A DNA stretch of 64,000 nucleotides from Myripristis murdjan (taxonomy: Eukaryota > Chordata > Actinopteri > Holocentriformes > Holocentridae): contig NC_043990.1 of NCBI RefSeq assembly GCF_902150065.1, positions 10,073,240 to 10,137,239 on the forward strand, in the 5' to 3' direction. Made by a program: the position numbers and the translations under genes. How positions within the stretch are numbered: the stretch's first letter is position 1; every line of letters starts with the position of its first letter. This document shows positions 1 through 14,000 of the stretch, in pieces. Under the pieces are notes generated by a model. That model was not told where the DNA came from, made no database searches, and saw only the letters and a list, made by a program, of their open reading frames with translations.

Positions 1-301
1 TTATCAAATTGAATAAATACTACACCCAAGAACCATAGAAGAAAATAACCAGGAAGCTGTATTCTTGAGGCAGAGGGACTGTCATGGGAATTGTTTTTTA
101 AGCTCTGTGCATGGGAGAAATCGATGAGACAGCAACACAAAGGTGTGACACAGTGTTATTATAATCCTATCTAAAATTTTCAGCTCCTCTTTACCATGAG
201 ATGAATTGTTTGTGGTGGATGTGTGCTCTCCTGCTGCACATATGTTCAATGCAGGCCCATGATCTGCACACACATCTTCACCTGTTCTTACTTCAAACAG
301 G
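1..301 (+). other. olah: olah upstream region with a splice acceptor
   Basis: No open coding gene is visible here. A pyrimidine-rich stretch ending in CAG lies directly before the olah start codon (last base 300). This suggests that the coding exon is entered by splicing from a 5' UTR exon located further left, possibly outside the window. The promoter itself was not identified. Confidence 0.4.
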
Positions 302-3300
302 ATGGAGAAGGTGATCAACTGTTTCTGCAAGAAACCAGATGCTGTGGCCAGGCTGATTTGCTTCCCCTGGGCAGGTGGAGGCTCCATTCACTATGCACGC
401 TGGGGAAACGTCCTCGACGGCTCTATTGAAGGTAACACAGCTGTGGGATATTCTTGCACTTTGTACCGTGCACCTGTTACGGCTTGTATCCTGGATTCAG
501 AGTGTAGGTATGCCATAACAGGGCTGTATATCTACCTGACCGGAAAATGATTTGTTTGCATCACTTTATCTCATTTTCAGTGTACGCCGTTAAGCTTCCA
601 GGCAGAGAGAGTCGAGCCAAAGAGGCGTTCTTTCAGGACATGCAGCAGATTGTGGATGAGGTTATTGGTGTGTTGCTACCAGAGCTGAGAGAGAAGCCAT
701 TCGCCCTTTTTGGCCACAGGTATGATGAGAATAGGGCTTCAGAGGTGATACTGAGTCACAGTCACAGTTTTTCTTTGCTTGTCTTTCTTCCTCCTGTCTC
801 CTTTCTGTGCTTTGTTTGCAGTCCACAACATGTTTTGTTTATGCCATGTGTTGCACTGTTCTGGTCTGGCTTAGTTTCGGCGCCATGACAAGCTTCGCTG
901 TAGCAGATGCACTGAAGAGAGTCCACAACCTTGAACCAGTTCACATCTTCCTGTCTGGCGCCTCTGCACCTTATGTGAGTTAACCTGCTTAACTCAGTCC
1001 CACCACTGTTCAGTTTTCATGGTTTTGGTTGGCTCAGGGTAAGATATTCATGTTTTCCTCGCTGTTTGGCAAATAAATGTTGAATTTGAATTAATATGAA
1101 GATCAACTAAGCAGAATAGTTGCACCAAAGAACTCTTATTAGGCAAAACCTTCCTCTAATTCAAATTATGCCAAACTGTTTACTGCAAGCTTTCCAGAGG
1201 ATGTGTTGGTTCAAATGCTGCAAACCGATCTGATTTGATCTGCAGGATTTTAATAACTGTGCAGTGAATGGAGCCCAAATAATTCACAATGAAGTTCCTT
1301 AATGATGTATGGACCAGGGTTATTATAGTAACCAAACTAAAAACTAAAACTAACTGGAATACAAACGAAAATCAGACTTTAGAAAAAAAAAAAACGAACT
1401 AAAATAAAATAAAGTAAAATATATATATATATACAGAATATTTCTTTAGTTATTGTCTATGTCAGTTTGGTTAAGTTTGTAAATGCAATAAGCACGAGGA
1501 GGAATTGGTGCTGATGTTTCTTGAGCCTGGGATGTCGACATGACCCAAAGTGTTGGGTTTGGATTGAAATACCTATTATGAAAAAATTAAATCTAGTCCC
1601 TGACGAATACCGCCTTTATTGTAATTTAAAAAAAAATAAAAATAAATAGCTGGATAAAAGAATAAAAATTAGACTGAAATGAGCAAACCCCCTCTGGAAA
1701 CTAACTGGAACTAAAACGATTTGAAAATAAAGTTAAAAATGAAATAAAAGTAAGGACTAATGAAAAATATAAAATTGTGATAATAAATATATGGACTGGA
1801 GTTGGTGGAGTTAGTCTGATGCTGTGTGTGTGTGTATGAAAATAAGAAGAGGAGAGTTTGAATCCTCATAATAGGGCCCCTTTAATACAGGACAGTTCAA
1901 GGCACATCAACCCCTCTCTGTTGCAGTCAGAGACGCGCATCAAAGCCCCAAAGAGGAGCGAGCTGTCAGATGAGGATTTCCTGAAGTGGCTGATGGCGAT
2001 CGGAGGCACTCCCCCCGAGCTGCTGGCCAACCCCGAGGTGCTCAAGCTCTTCCTGCCTGCTCTGAAGGCCGACCTGCACGTCGTGGAAAGCTACAGGTGG
2101 GTCTCTCAGTTTCAGCGATACTCAACACTTCATATCTGACCGCCTGTGTTCACCGAAACATCACTGCATCGTTTAAGTCCTGGTTGTGGTGCTGCTGCAG
2201 GTACAACAAGCCCGACAGGCCGTTCCTCTCCTGTCCGGTCACGTGCTTTGATGGGAAGCAGGACATTCCTCATGACTTACAAGGTCAGCTCCTTGATGCG
2301 TCCTGCATGACTGATTTTCCATGTGATGCCTTTCAGAAGCATTTTGCCCAGCCATAACATTACGTGCTCTGATATGCAACATGCTTCATGACTTTAATGC
2401 AGAAGTGGAAGTAACTAATTACATTTATTCATGTTACTGTAGTTTAGTAGCTTTTTTGTGTACTATTCTCAAGAATATTTTTTATTTTATTTATTTCATT
2501 TTTGAACATGTGAAGAAAATTATGATTTATGTTGTTGGGTGTACATCAGATTTACAAAACAGTGTCCCAGTCACCCCCCACCCCAACTGATCCCATTAAC
2601 AAGTCGGTGTTTTCCACATAAAGTACAATAAAAGGCACTTGGTCACTGGAGTAGTCTAAGTAGGTGCTGGAAGTCAAGGCCTTATATTTAGACTAAAAAA
2701 GTGACTAAAATAAATAGGTGAGTAAATAGATAATTAAATGCTTATACCAACCAAAATCACTGACAAAATAAACAGAATCCAATTGAGTATTTTTTAAAAA
2801 TTCATAATTTTATTTCAGTTCATTTTTGCTCGAGTTTTGTCCTTCACTACATTTTAAATCAGATCTATTACAAAGAACAAAATGATCAGTGATAGATTGT
2901 GGGAGCTTTCACAATAAAAGCTCGGTCAGTGGAGATGAGTAGAGGAATCAGCTTCAACTTTGTTGGTTCTATTTTTGGTCATGCCAAATTTCACAATAAA
3001 AGCTGCACCATGAAAAACTGCAGCGAGGACCATTTAGACTCAGCTGGCAAAAATGTGGAATAAGAGTGGGGAAAAAAGGATAAAAATATCAGAGAACCAT
3101 TTAGACTCAACCATCATGTGTTTATTCCACATGTGTCAGTTGAGTCTGCAGGCTCCTCAGCTCAGTTTAGTGTAATGTCCCTTTAAAAGCATGTAGTGTG
3201 CAGCGTGTTCTCCCCTCCTTTTCTAACTGCATGGAAAAGATCACAGCTAACACAGTTACTGTTTGGAAAAAGGAGCTCAGTCACTTTTACTGCCAGGACA

Positions 3301-3901
3301 TTTGAAATGAGACACTTTTTACTTTTACCGCAGTAGATTTTTACTTCTACTGCAGTAAAACATCAGCAGAGTAAAATGCACAGGGACAGAAAACTTAGAC
3401 ATGGAAAACCCAACAGGAGCATCTAGAGGACTTGTGCTGCTTCGTGTCTCGCTCCTAATTAGTGGTAAAAGTTGTCAAGGTTGGTTGGAGATGCAGGGAG
3501 GTAGATGAAATGGAGCCCAGGTGCACAGCGCGGACCAAAACAAGCACAAGCATCAGAAACTTGTTCATATTCCCCAAAAACACTGCATGCACACTTCACA
3601 ACAGGCGGTGGTTCACTGTTCTCCTCCAACAACAAGCCTGTGGCTTTAAATAGCAATAAGCACCTAAAGACAATGAATGAGTGGATGAATGTGTGTGTTA
3701 CTTTACTTTTCATTATGTAATTAACTTTCTTTTTGTTTTCTTATTGTTTTGTTCACAGCTTGGAAGGACATTTCATCCGGAGACTTCACAGTTCGGATGC
3801 TAGATGGATCGCATTTTTACTTGAAAGATGCTGAAAATGAAAAAATTATATTAGACTACATCACAAAACACCTAGAAACATCAGAAATGGACTATTTGTA
3901 G
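302..3901 (+). CDS. olah: oleoyl-ACP hydrolase (thioesterase II)
   Basis: This soluble alpha/beta hydrolase releases medium-chain fatty acids from the acyl carrier domain of fatty acid synthase. Six coding exons (302-431, 581-719, 875-974, 1927-2096, 2201-2283, 3759-3901) sum to 765 nt, or 254 aa, against about 265 in mammals. The N-terminal FPWAGGG (oxyanion region) and LPGRESR are typical of the family. The nucleophile elbow GHSFGA (Ser90) is split by intron 2. The probable acid is Asp201 (KQDIPHD) and the catalytic histidine is His226 in GSHFYL. All three catalytic residues are present, so the enzyme should be active. The start is the first Met just after a splice acceptor, and it aligns a few residues downstream of the human start. 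The gene is convergent with slc9a3. Confidence 0.93.
1318..1790. repeat. AACTAAAA-rich interspersed repeat in olah intron 3
   Basis: The block opens with GGTTATTATAGTAACCAAAC and continues with many AACTAAAA-type units, an A-rich centre and a short TA run near 1420. A related block in the opposite orientation lies near 29.85 kb, which points to a dispersed family. The type and exact ends are uncertain. Confidence 0.4.
2284..3758. other. olah intron 5, no gene seen
   Basis: This is a 1.5 kb intron. Two diverged direct pairs are visible: CACAATAAAAGCT near 2910 and 2990, and ACCATTTAGACTCA near 3030 and 3100. They suggest decayed repeat DNA. Short ORFs here have no recognisable family. Confidence 0.4.
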
Positions 3902-3979
3902 TGAAATACATAACAAAACACAGTATATATTTAATGTCTTAAATGTTTTTTGTTCTTTGTCGCTAATTCTATGTGACAG

Positions 3980-3985
3980 AATAAA
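3980..3985 (+). terminator. olah: olah polyadenylation signal
   Basis: A canonical AATAAA lies 79 nt after the olah stop codon, implying a short 3' UTR and cleavage near 4000. Confidence 0.7.
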
Positions 3986-4185
3986 ACTGAATATATATTT
4001 TTCAATAGTATCATAAATACTATCTCAAACTAGAAAAAATCTGACATCATAATTTTACTTTGGAGAACTGCCACAAATGTCTGGCGATATTTAGGAAGTC
4101 ATTCCATGCCCTTCAGTGGCTGTACATCTGATCATAAACAGTATAACTGAGTCCACAAAAGACATTTTCTTAAACATACTTCATT

Positions 4186-4247
4186 TTTATTGCTAAACCC
4201 ACATTTAAAAAGGTACAATCCAAAACAATGCCCATGTACTCTTTATT
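4186..4247 (-). terminator. slc9a3: slc9a3 polyadenylation signals
   Basis: Two AATAAA hexamers on the minus strand (4186-4191 and 4242-4247) lie about 0.8 kb after the slc9a3 stop codon. They would end its 3' UTR near 4165-4225, only about 200 bp from the predicted olah end on the other strand. Confidence 0.55.
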
Positions 4248-5027
4248 GGGAGCGTGTAACCTAGTACCTGTTGTGCACAGATTTGAGATGTTGGATATAT
4301 TCATTAATACAGTAACGTTACTCGTGAATAAATATTCCTTTATCATACAAGTGACATTTACAATAGTCTTATCCTTCAAGTTTAACATATGACCTCAAGT
4401 ATTGCTTTTGGACAAATGAGCAGAAATGCACACACAAAAAAAAAGTCGTTGATTTTTAACTGTGGAAGTACAATCGGTTTCTCATTCCTCCCTTCTTATT
4501 TCTCTGCTCTGTTTTTTTTTTTAACTTTATCAACAAAAAAATCTACATATCTACATTGTGTTCGAAGACTTTGTTGCATCCCATTTACAGGTGTGTTACA
4601 TATCACACTTTTTGCATTTGATATCATCCGTCCATATCAAATTATAGACGGACTGAACCGAGGCTCGTTAGGTTTGACATTTGGATTGAAATGTCTGAGA
4701 GGACCAGAACAATCATGAACCACAGGAGGGAATAATGTTCAACGTGCGCTGGTAAATAACACGCCACCTCTGTCTCGTCCTTGTGCTCACCCGAGGGTGA
4801 CGCCACAGCTACCGGAGTGCAAAGGTCATGGGGTTTGTGAATGTTTTGTGACGAAATGCAGGACTATGATTAAACTATGGAATGGAAAAGAAAACAGCGC
4901 CTGGTAAATATTCTGAGGCGGTTCAAAGTCTGAGCTCGAGTCCTGCGTCTTTGGCAGCCGGGTGAGGAGTCGAAGGCGGTGGGTGTGTTTGGTCCGTGGG
5001 TGTTTTGGAGGGCAGGGTGGGTGGGTG

Positions 5028-8000
5028 CTACATGTGGGAGCCTCCTCCCTGAGGCGGAGGCGGTGGCGGAGGCCGTCTGTCACTTCCCTCCTGTATGGCG
5101 GGGGAGTCGGCCATCACGAAGGAGTCTGTGGAGTGGGTGCTGATGCGAAGAGGAGCCAGGCGGCGCAGGTTGCTGGGCGTCCAGGGCAGACTGAGCTGGG
5201 CCCTCTGGGACGGGGCCACCGTGTCGCTGTCCACCGCCGCCTCGGCCAGCCAGGGTGGGATCTGCATGGGCGCCATGGGGTCCAAATCTGGCATGAAGGC
5301 TGGGTTCTCGATGCCAGCTGGACAGAAGAGGAAGGAAAGAGATTGGGAGTGTTTGATGAGGTTTAAAGCTCAGAGAGGAGGGTGAAGTTGCGAGGTTTAT
5401 GTTTCTGTTTTACCTCCTGCTCTGTAGGTGACCCTCATGGGGTATGACCCACCGGACGCCTCGCCACCAGAGGCGCTGTCTCCCTCTGAGAACTCAAAAT
5501 CTGCAAGAAAACACACAGGTTTTAAAAATAGGTTTTCACAAAGTACCATAATAAGCATATAGTTGTATTTACTTGGCAAAAACACAGATACCTTCATCAC
5601 CAAACGGGTGGCTTTTACTTTTGTCCATCGATTTTCCATTTGGCATCTGCATCAGAGAAACATAAAAAATTCATCATTTAATGTATAAATCACTTGTTCA
5701 AACTAAATTACAAAGTGTTAAAAAATGACAAGGTGAGCAATAAATACAGTGGTTTTCAAACTCTTTCATATTATTCTGGAGTCCTATGTTGACTCTCACT
5801 TGCTTTAATTAAGCTGCATTTGAAGTGATTTTGCTCTCAGGACCCTGATGTGAAAAGATCTTTCTGATTTATGTGAAGTGTTTAATGGTTTAGGTGCTTA
5901 AACACTGACACACAAATTCAAAGTGTGGAGGGTAAAACGTCTCATATAAGTTCTGAGTGACTATTCTGAGAAATTATATGCACATTATCCCATAAAAAAA
6001 AAAAAAAAAAAAACTACTGAGGCTGTAACCTTTTGTTGCTGGTCCTTCTTTTGGTGTTTGCTTATCGTCTTTGGCGGTGCAATACCCATCTTTGCAGACT
6101 TGAAGGACTCCAAACGGTTCCTCATGGTCCTCTGGAAGATCTCCTGCACCTCATTTTCGTCTTTGTTGACTTCAAAGTGGCTTCTGCTGTACCTGTGCCT
6201 GTGCTATAAGCCAAAAAAAAAAAAAAGATGACTTTAAGAAGAGGAACCTTAAGAAGATGTGGATAAATCCAACAATTATGAATCCAAAATGTTTGTGACA
6301 AATGTGACACAGCAAGCTTACCTGTTTCCTGCCCTTGTAGAGGTGCTGCTGCAGCAGGTGGTGAGAGTTGACGTCCTCTGTTTCCCTCATACCCTTCATG
6401 TCTAGCTCGTGCATTTCCAAGCTCACTGATGGTACATTGTCTCTTCTGAAGGACATAAAAAAATGTACATCACTTATTATATGCCTTCATCGCACACCAG
6501 TACAGCTTGGTTTGTTGGAGAAATGATAAAAAAGCCAAGTGCTGTGACAGCTTGCGGCCACCAGGGGGCAGAGTCTTAATGTTCATAAGGAGGCAATATA
6601 ATCCACTTGATCTGAATTTGTAACTGCATTTGTTGAATGCATCAATACCAATACATCAAGGTGTTGAAAGCTGACATGCCTCTACGTCTGTTTATATTAA
6701 AATATTCCTGTGTTTGCAAACTGAAGAGCACATGAAGGAAAAAGTGACAGGAATTGGAAGTGTTTCTTGTAAATAAGTGCTGGACATTGCTGAGGCTTGT
6801 TCCTGCTCGCTCATGCTATGCTGGCAGCTATTTACACTTGCTATATGGGACTGTCCGGTTTCAGTTCCTCCTGTGATTACGGTGTAAATAGGCTGTAAAG
6901 GTTTTGCTCACAGGATGGAGGAGACTGGCACGTGATCGCCGGATGTGTCGGCCGTGACGTCAGGCATGACCTCTGAGAAGTCGTCACCAAACTTCTTCTT
7001 GAAGTCGACGAATGCTGTTTCATTGCGGATGAATTCCAGGGAGCCTCTGCGTTCACCCTGAAACCAGGAGAGGAGACAAAAACCTCTTGATCTGCTGTTG
7101 ATTAGCAGGTTTGGGAGTCTGTTTGGACCGTCATCTTTGAAATCCCACGAAAAAAATCAATTCAGTTCATAAGAGCTCATTTGCTGAGATGTGAAAATGA
7201 AATTTCACTGATTAAGGCGCCTGGTAGGAGCTGAGTGGTTTGCATGATTTCAAAAATGGGTTTCCTCTTGGTGCAATTGTTTAAATCTTCATGATGTGTA
7301 AAGGGCAAATTATTATTTTTCTGGTGACTAATTAGTCTATGACCAGTACTGAAAACTGCCTTTATATCTTTATATGCCAAATCTTTGGTGTCAGAAATTA
7401 ATTGTGTTCCTTTTTTTACAGTTTATACATTTTATTTATTGGAGTGATAGATAGATAGATAAACTGGGAAATTCTTAAACATGTATAGGAAATATGTCAC
7501 TAACTTGATATTTTTTGCGTGTAGCAACACCATTATGGACATTATGTGCTTGTTTCATTGTTGCACTTCATAACAATTTACTTTCGTCAACTAATTTCTT
7601 AATGCAGAAGTCAGTTAAAATAAAATAAGTAATTTTAACCTGCTTGGTAATGATAACCCAGAATTTTTCAACCCAGTTTTTGGTAGATTTAACTCAACAA
7701 TGTGGTCATTTTTTACCCATTTTGGAGGAGAAAACAAACCCATAACCCAAACCTGCTTTATAACTTTTGACCCAGCACTGAGTAACCAAAATAGCCCATA
7801 CTGGATTATTTTTAACCAAGCAGTTTTTAAGTGTAATGAATATTATGTCTTTATCCTTTAATTTTGGTCTTCAGGGGCTTGCTATGTATTGACATTGAGG
7901 ATCCAAAATTCACTTTAGCCATGTTTTTTTTTTGTCATGATGTGGGCAGTTATAATTTCATGTGGGGTATACCATTAAATAAACAGTGATATATTGCCCT

Positions 8001-11000
8001 CACCTCAGTCACGTAGCTCACAGCATCTTTGAGATTGAGCTGGTGGAAGACATTGAAGAGGTAGTCACGATTCTTCCTCGCTGATGGTTTCATCAAAAGC
8101 CCGGACATCCACTTCTCCTCAAAGTTCTTCCACCTTCACCATGAAATGAGAAGATGCTCTTAGTTTGTTCACACACCACAATAATCATAACTGCATAATC
8201 ATTTTAAGACGATCCTTCACTCACTTGTCCCTCATGTAGTTGTGTCCTATTTGTCCAGATATGTCTTCTATGGCAACGAGCATGTGGTCAAAGACCTTCA
8301 CAAAATAAAAAAGAACATATCCTGTTGTAGCTGGATCACAAAGAGACGGTTTATGTTTCTTGTACCTGCAAATGGTTGAACTGCTTTATTTGGAGCTTTA
8401 CCTTATTCTGTACTTTTTCTATCAGTGTGAGCTCGGATATTCCAGCTCTCTTCACTTTCAGCCAGGTTACCAGAGGTTTCATCGTTATTCCCTGTAGGTG
8501 ACAGAGAAATTATTATTGTCTTTTACATGCAAAATTTGGATGATATGTTTCCTGTATTTCAGCTGCCGTGTCACAATCACATATTTCCTGAGAATCACAT
8601 AAAGTTTCTGTGCTAAATTACATCATGAGGCAGCACTTGAGCCATGGATCTTTGCTGAGGATGTTACCTGAATGATGACAGTGAAGTACACCACGATAAG
8701 CGTCGTGCAGACCATCAAATTCTTCTCCTTTATCTTGCTCTCATCAAGCATCATTGCCAGGCCGTACGCAACAGCCCCTCGCAGGCCACCGTAGCTCATA
8801 ATCACCTGATCGATGATCTCCAAGGGGACCAGCCTGAATTTGTTCAGGATCCAGGTCAGGAAAAACACACCTGTAATGCACAAAATTAGTGACATATGTA
8901 TACACAAACCATCAGTCTTGGGACTTCTGACACAGATTAGACACTAAACTGACCAGAAGACAAACTCCGTCTCACCTATGAATCTGTACACGAAGATGAA
9001 GAGGAGGGTGAGGAGGATGAAGCCTGTGTTCCACACCCATAATGCCTTATCAATGGCCGAGATGCCGAGGAAGACAAAGATGATGGTTTCTGAGCCATTA
9101 GCAAAAACCTTCATGGCGTATCTGACGGTGGTGACAGACTTCTCGTCCATGTTCGCATTGATGTACTTCTGGCAGCACATGCCGCAGAAGACAATCCTGC
9201 AGAAAAATAAAACAAAACGGGAGATTAATTTCTGCTCCTAGTGGAAATACACAGATGATAAGGAATAACTTCCAAGGCTGAAAGAAGAAGAATCTCTGCA
9301 TTATTCCTATACCTTGCTGGTTACTTTTCATTTGCTTAAAATGATCAGAATTCCCCTTTTAAATGTAATACGGGATAATAACAAAAACAAAAACAGCGAG
9401 ACATGTTTTTGAGGCCCTTACGAAAGGATGGCAGACAGGGAGAGCATCTCGGCTGTCAGGTAGGAGAGGTATCCCAAGACGAAGATGAAGCCCGGCTCGA
9501 TGATCTGGATGTTCTTGGTGCATCTGGTCAGCAGAGAGATCAGCAGGCCGAACACAAAGCCCACGAGGGAGCCGCCGAACGCAACCACGAAGAAGGAAAC
9601 TGAGAAAGAGAGAAATGGGGACATCATCATTTATTGCATTAAGGCCTCACTGTTTGATATTGTACCCACTGAGCCATGTTAGGCCACGAGGTTTTACATG
9701 ATTTCCACAACATGCTCAGTTAAGAAACAGAGAAGAAGCATTTTTCACCATGACTGAGTGAATGAATGAGTTCAGTTCATACTTATTCCTTTGATGATCT
9801 CCACCGCATCGATTTGAGCTCCTCCCAGGGACACGAATGCATCAAACACGTTGAACAGGACCTAAAGAAAGAGGGAAATTAATTAGTTTTCCTTTGTGCT
9901 GCCTTGTCGGATGGAAGCCTTGTATCTCCCATATCTCAGCTTTTCAGAAACTAAAACAGCTGCACAGTTGTTATATTGATCACCCATTTTTTAGAAGGTT
10001 ACAGAAGCTCCAGGCTCATATGAGTCGCTTACCACAGAGAAGTTGCATTATGAAAATCAATAAACAAAAAAAAAAAAAAAAGGAATTACAGTGTTTAACT
10101 TCAGTATGCTTCCTCAGCCTCCTGCTCTTATGCACTCTCTCAGGCAGGTCAGAGCTCAGGACACAGTCTCTGGAAAGGTCAGAACCAAATTCCCTTTCCA
10201 TTCCCTTTCACTTATCCCCAATGAATTGTGCATAAATATATGATTCATAATATAAATACAGTGGGATATTGCTACAATTTTTTAATCAAGGCGCCTCAAA
10301 GAGCACTGAGTGGAGCAAAGTTCATGCAAGCTGCCAAGACTTCAGGCAAGGTAGAAGCCCTTATTTTCAAATGCAGAGTGTTTGCGTTGTGTGTACTTCA
10401 CGCCTTCGAGGTGTGTGTTCTCAGTGATGGATGTGTGTGCAAATTCACAAACTGTTCTGCTTCTTATGCAACACCAGGAAATGCTGAGGACATCGCTTGT
10501 GGAGAGTGGCAACCAAAGGACAAGGTAAGCACTCTATCCTGCTCTGTGCTATTCCACTAGTTAAGGCTTTTTGGGAAACTTAAAGGAACAGTTCACCCAA
10601 AATACAAAAAAAGGGTATTTTCTCACTTGTCCATTCAGGTAGTTTCTGTGTGATTTAGTAGGGTTTCCAGTTTGAGTGCATGTATACAGTTTGCCCAGTG
10701 TTCTTTGGCTACAAATTGCTAGCAACACAACTCTTTCATTCTGAGTGCTGTAGATTAAGCCAGGTACCCCGTCATTGCTTTTAGATTTTTTTAGATTAGA
10801 TTTGTTGTAATTTTTTGACCACTGTTTAATTTCCACAGTTGACACAGGGTATGATTGCAGCAGACTGGAAACGTCACCAAATCACACAAAAACTATATGG
10901 ATGGATAGATTGCACAAGGACTGAGTGGGAAAAATGCAGATTTTTTTTGTATTTTGGATGAACAGTTCCTTTAACACTTCACCTTGGTAGCATACGCACC

Positions 11001-14000
11001 ACTGTTACGCCGTCGTTGAGCAGCGACTCTCCGAACACCATGATGAAGAGGACCTCGTTGACATGCACCTCCTCAAACACGGCGATCACAGCCACAGGAT
11101 CCACGGCAGCAATCAGACTGCCGAAGAGCAGGTACTGCAGCAGGCCGATGTCCAGGTCACCTGCAGGGTGAGGGTCAGAAGACACATTTAGCTGCCGTTC
11201 TCAACCAGGGCAGCAAGCTTGAGCCTTGTTGCCCATGCACTCATAATTGTAGGTATTTTCAGTCTAATCTAGATTAGACACAGACGTGGTATCTCTATAT
11301 ATCAGGCCTAGTGATCTCTGAGGGCTGCTCATCATGCAACAGTGAGATAAAGCCATCATCAAGCACCATAATCGAGCCACAACAGCCTCTAATGAATCAA
11401 TGTTGTGCCTCTATCGGCTTTGTTTATGTTTTGATTCACTGGACTGAAGTCATGTTTCCACTTGACAAAGATTTTGATCTATGGACTGAATAAACCCTGA
11501 TAAAAACATTATTAGTGTCAAAAATTCTGGACTCGGGTTTAACGTATCAGAAAAGATCCATGTAAATTTGGGAACACACACCTGTCCAACATCTATCGTG
11601 AATTTTGAAAAATTTCACATTTCATTTCACATTGATACTTAATATCCAGATAGCATATGTTTGGCGTTTACAATAAGTAACCAAAACAATTAATTGATTA
11701 GGTCCAGGTCCAGGTCTGTTCAACAGTGACGGGAAGGCCTCTCTTACCCATGGCCCCTCCCATGTGACAGCCCCACAGCGAGAGCCCCACAGTGGCGGCG
11801 TTCCAGCACGTCCCGATGACGGCGTAGGTCAGGATGGCGCCCATGTTGCTGAAGAAGAGCTTGTTTGGCATAAAGTAGCCCGCGTCCAGGATGATCTGGG
11901 GCAGCAGGTAGAAGAAGAAGACGGTCGGAGTCAGAGTGAAGGTCTGCACCTTGTCCGCCCCCCAGATGATCCCACCCAGGATGAATCCGAAGCAGATCAG
12001 CAGGGCGCTCTCTGGGATCACGCTGGTCACATGGTGGTTGGCCTCGATGACTGCGGAGATAAAGACGAGGAATCAGGAAAATGGGAACCAAAACTGACAC
12101 AGAGAACATCGCTGACAGGGAAATCTCTATGAGACCAATGTTCAGGGGTGTAGTGGTTCACCTTTTCCTTTTTCTGACATTTCTGCTTAATTGATAGTGA
12201 CAATAGAGAGAGACAGGAAAGGCAGGGCAAAGGAGAGAGAGGAGAAGACTTGCAGCAAAGGGCCTTGATAAGTGGTACACGCTCTACCAGGTAAGCTACT
12301 GGGGCGCCCCATGGTTCAACTTCTTCATTTTTAATAGTTTTGGTGCAAAACTGCTACACCCCTAATAAGTCAATATGCACCTAAAACCCTCTATTGGTTT
12401 AGAATTGGGTCAAAAACAATCATAACACTCAATCCCTACTGACATCAGTGTGGAGGTGAAGTGTTTATTGCTTCAGACAACCTTTATAAAGGGTTTATAA
12501 TTAGGTTATTAATTTAATTGTAAACACTATAAATTATGGATAAACAATTAGTATAGCAGTTTTCATACATTGACACTATTTGGCAGGATCTGAGGTTTAA
12601 CAGAACAGATGCAGTGCAGCAGGAACCTGACTTTGCCAAACAGTGAACCTGCATCAATGGATGAAAACCTGTTTATAATTGCTTATTAATTATATATAAA
12701 GTTTTTACAACCTGATTAAACCATTCCTAAAGCCTTTATAAGGGTAGTTTTGCTGTAAAGTGGTACTATTATTACATAAAATCAGTTACAAAAACAAAAT
12801 GGTAAAGTCAGCTCATGTGGATTCTTAATAAATAAGACTTCAAATATGCATCAATAGCCTGAGTTCAGTTCAGATCAGGACAAAATGTATTCAATATTAG
12901 ATCTAAAGTTCAAATAATCCCTCTCTGCTGCTTCCTAAGGGTGGTGTTAAAAGTCTAACTCAAAATTTGCAAATGATCAACTGTTGCATTGGACTGAGAA
13001 AGTGTCACTTGTTGCTCTCAGCGTATTATTAACCAGTGTGGTGGCGTGTATGAAGGTACAAGAATCTGCCTGCGTAACTAAACAGAGACTTTCAGTGAAG
13101 GTTACTGGCCTTAATGGCTTTTTCTCGGACACAGTCTCACCACATCTTATTTAATTATCAAGCATACTCAAGCGGCACAATGCGGCAACTTCAAAATTAT
13201 GCTTTCTCACTCAACGCCGCTGGGTTGGGCTTTGTTGAGATGTCCCACGCAGGCAAAGTTAAAGATTAAGTTAAGGAACACTGGAACAATGGTGTCAAAT
13301 CTTCCATAACCTCATTCGTATATTCCTGCAGAACAGTGTAACCCAAAAGAAAACACAGTGCTTGTTTCCAAAACTATTTGGAAAGTTACTGGTTGATGCA
13401 TATGTTACTTATACTCCAGAGAGTCATGCACCCTCTCAGAAGCAGAGATAGTTCAAAAGAAAACAGAAGCAAAAACAGCATTTGTTTATGAATTGTCTGC
13501 ATTTTGCGTATCAGCTACACTAAAGCACAAGAGGTTTGTGACATTTAATATTAAAAACGAGTTCAAAATTTACATTTAACACTAATTTTAGACATCTAAA
13601 TGATTCAGCGTTCTCAGCTCGCCTCTTGACAATCACTGGAATGTGAAATATGCCACAGACATGCGTTTTTTTTTTTTTTTTACGGAAGAAGCTCTTGTTC
13701 TCTGGAACAGCGTGCTGCGCTGATAACGCTGACACACACTTGTGCTGCCTACTGTTACCACCAGTAGTACTATTTGTTACAGTCAGGCTATTAATAGCAC
13801 ATCATTATATCAAATCATTGTTCTCTTTCAGCAGATATACAACTTATTTATTGTGCACGGGTTTTACATTACTTACTTTACTCTTACTCTTATATATGAC
13901 AACATTGGGATAATTGGATGTTTACTAGTAATTTGCATTGGGTTTTTGAGTGTGACTGCACAGCATCTTCTACCCACATAATGAAGTCTGAATGCTGTAG

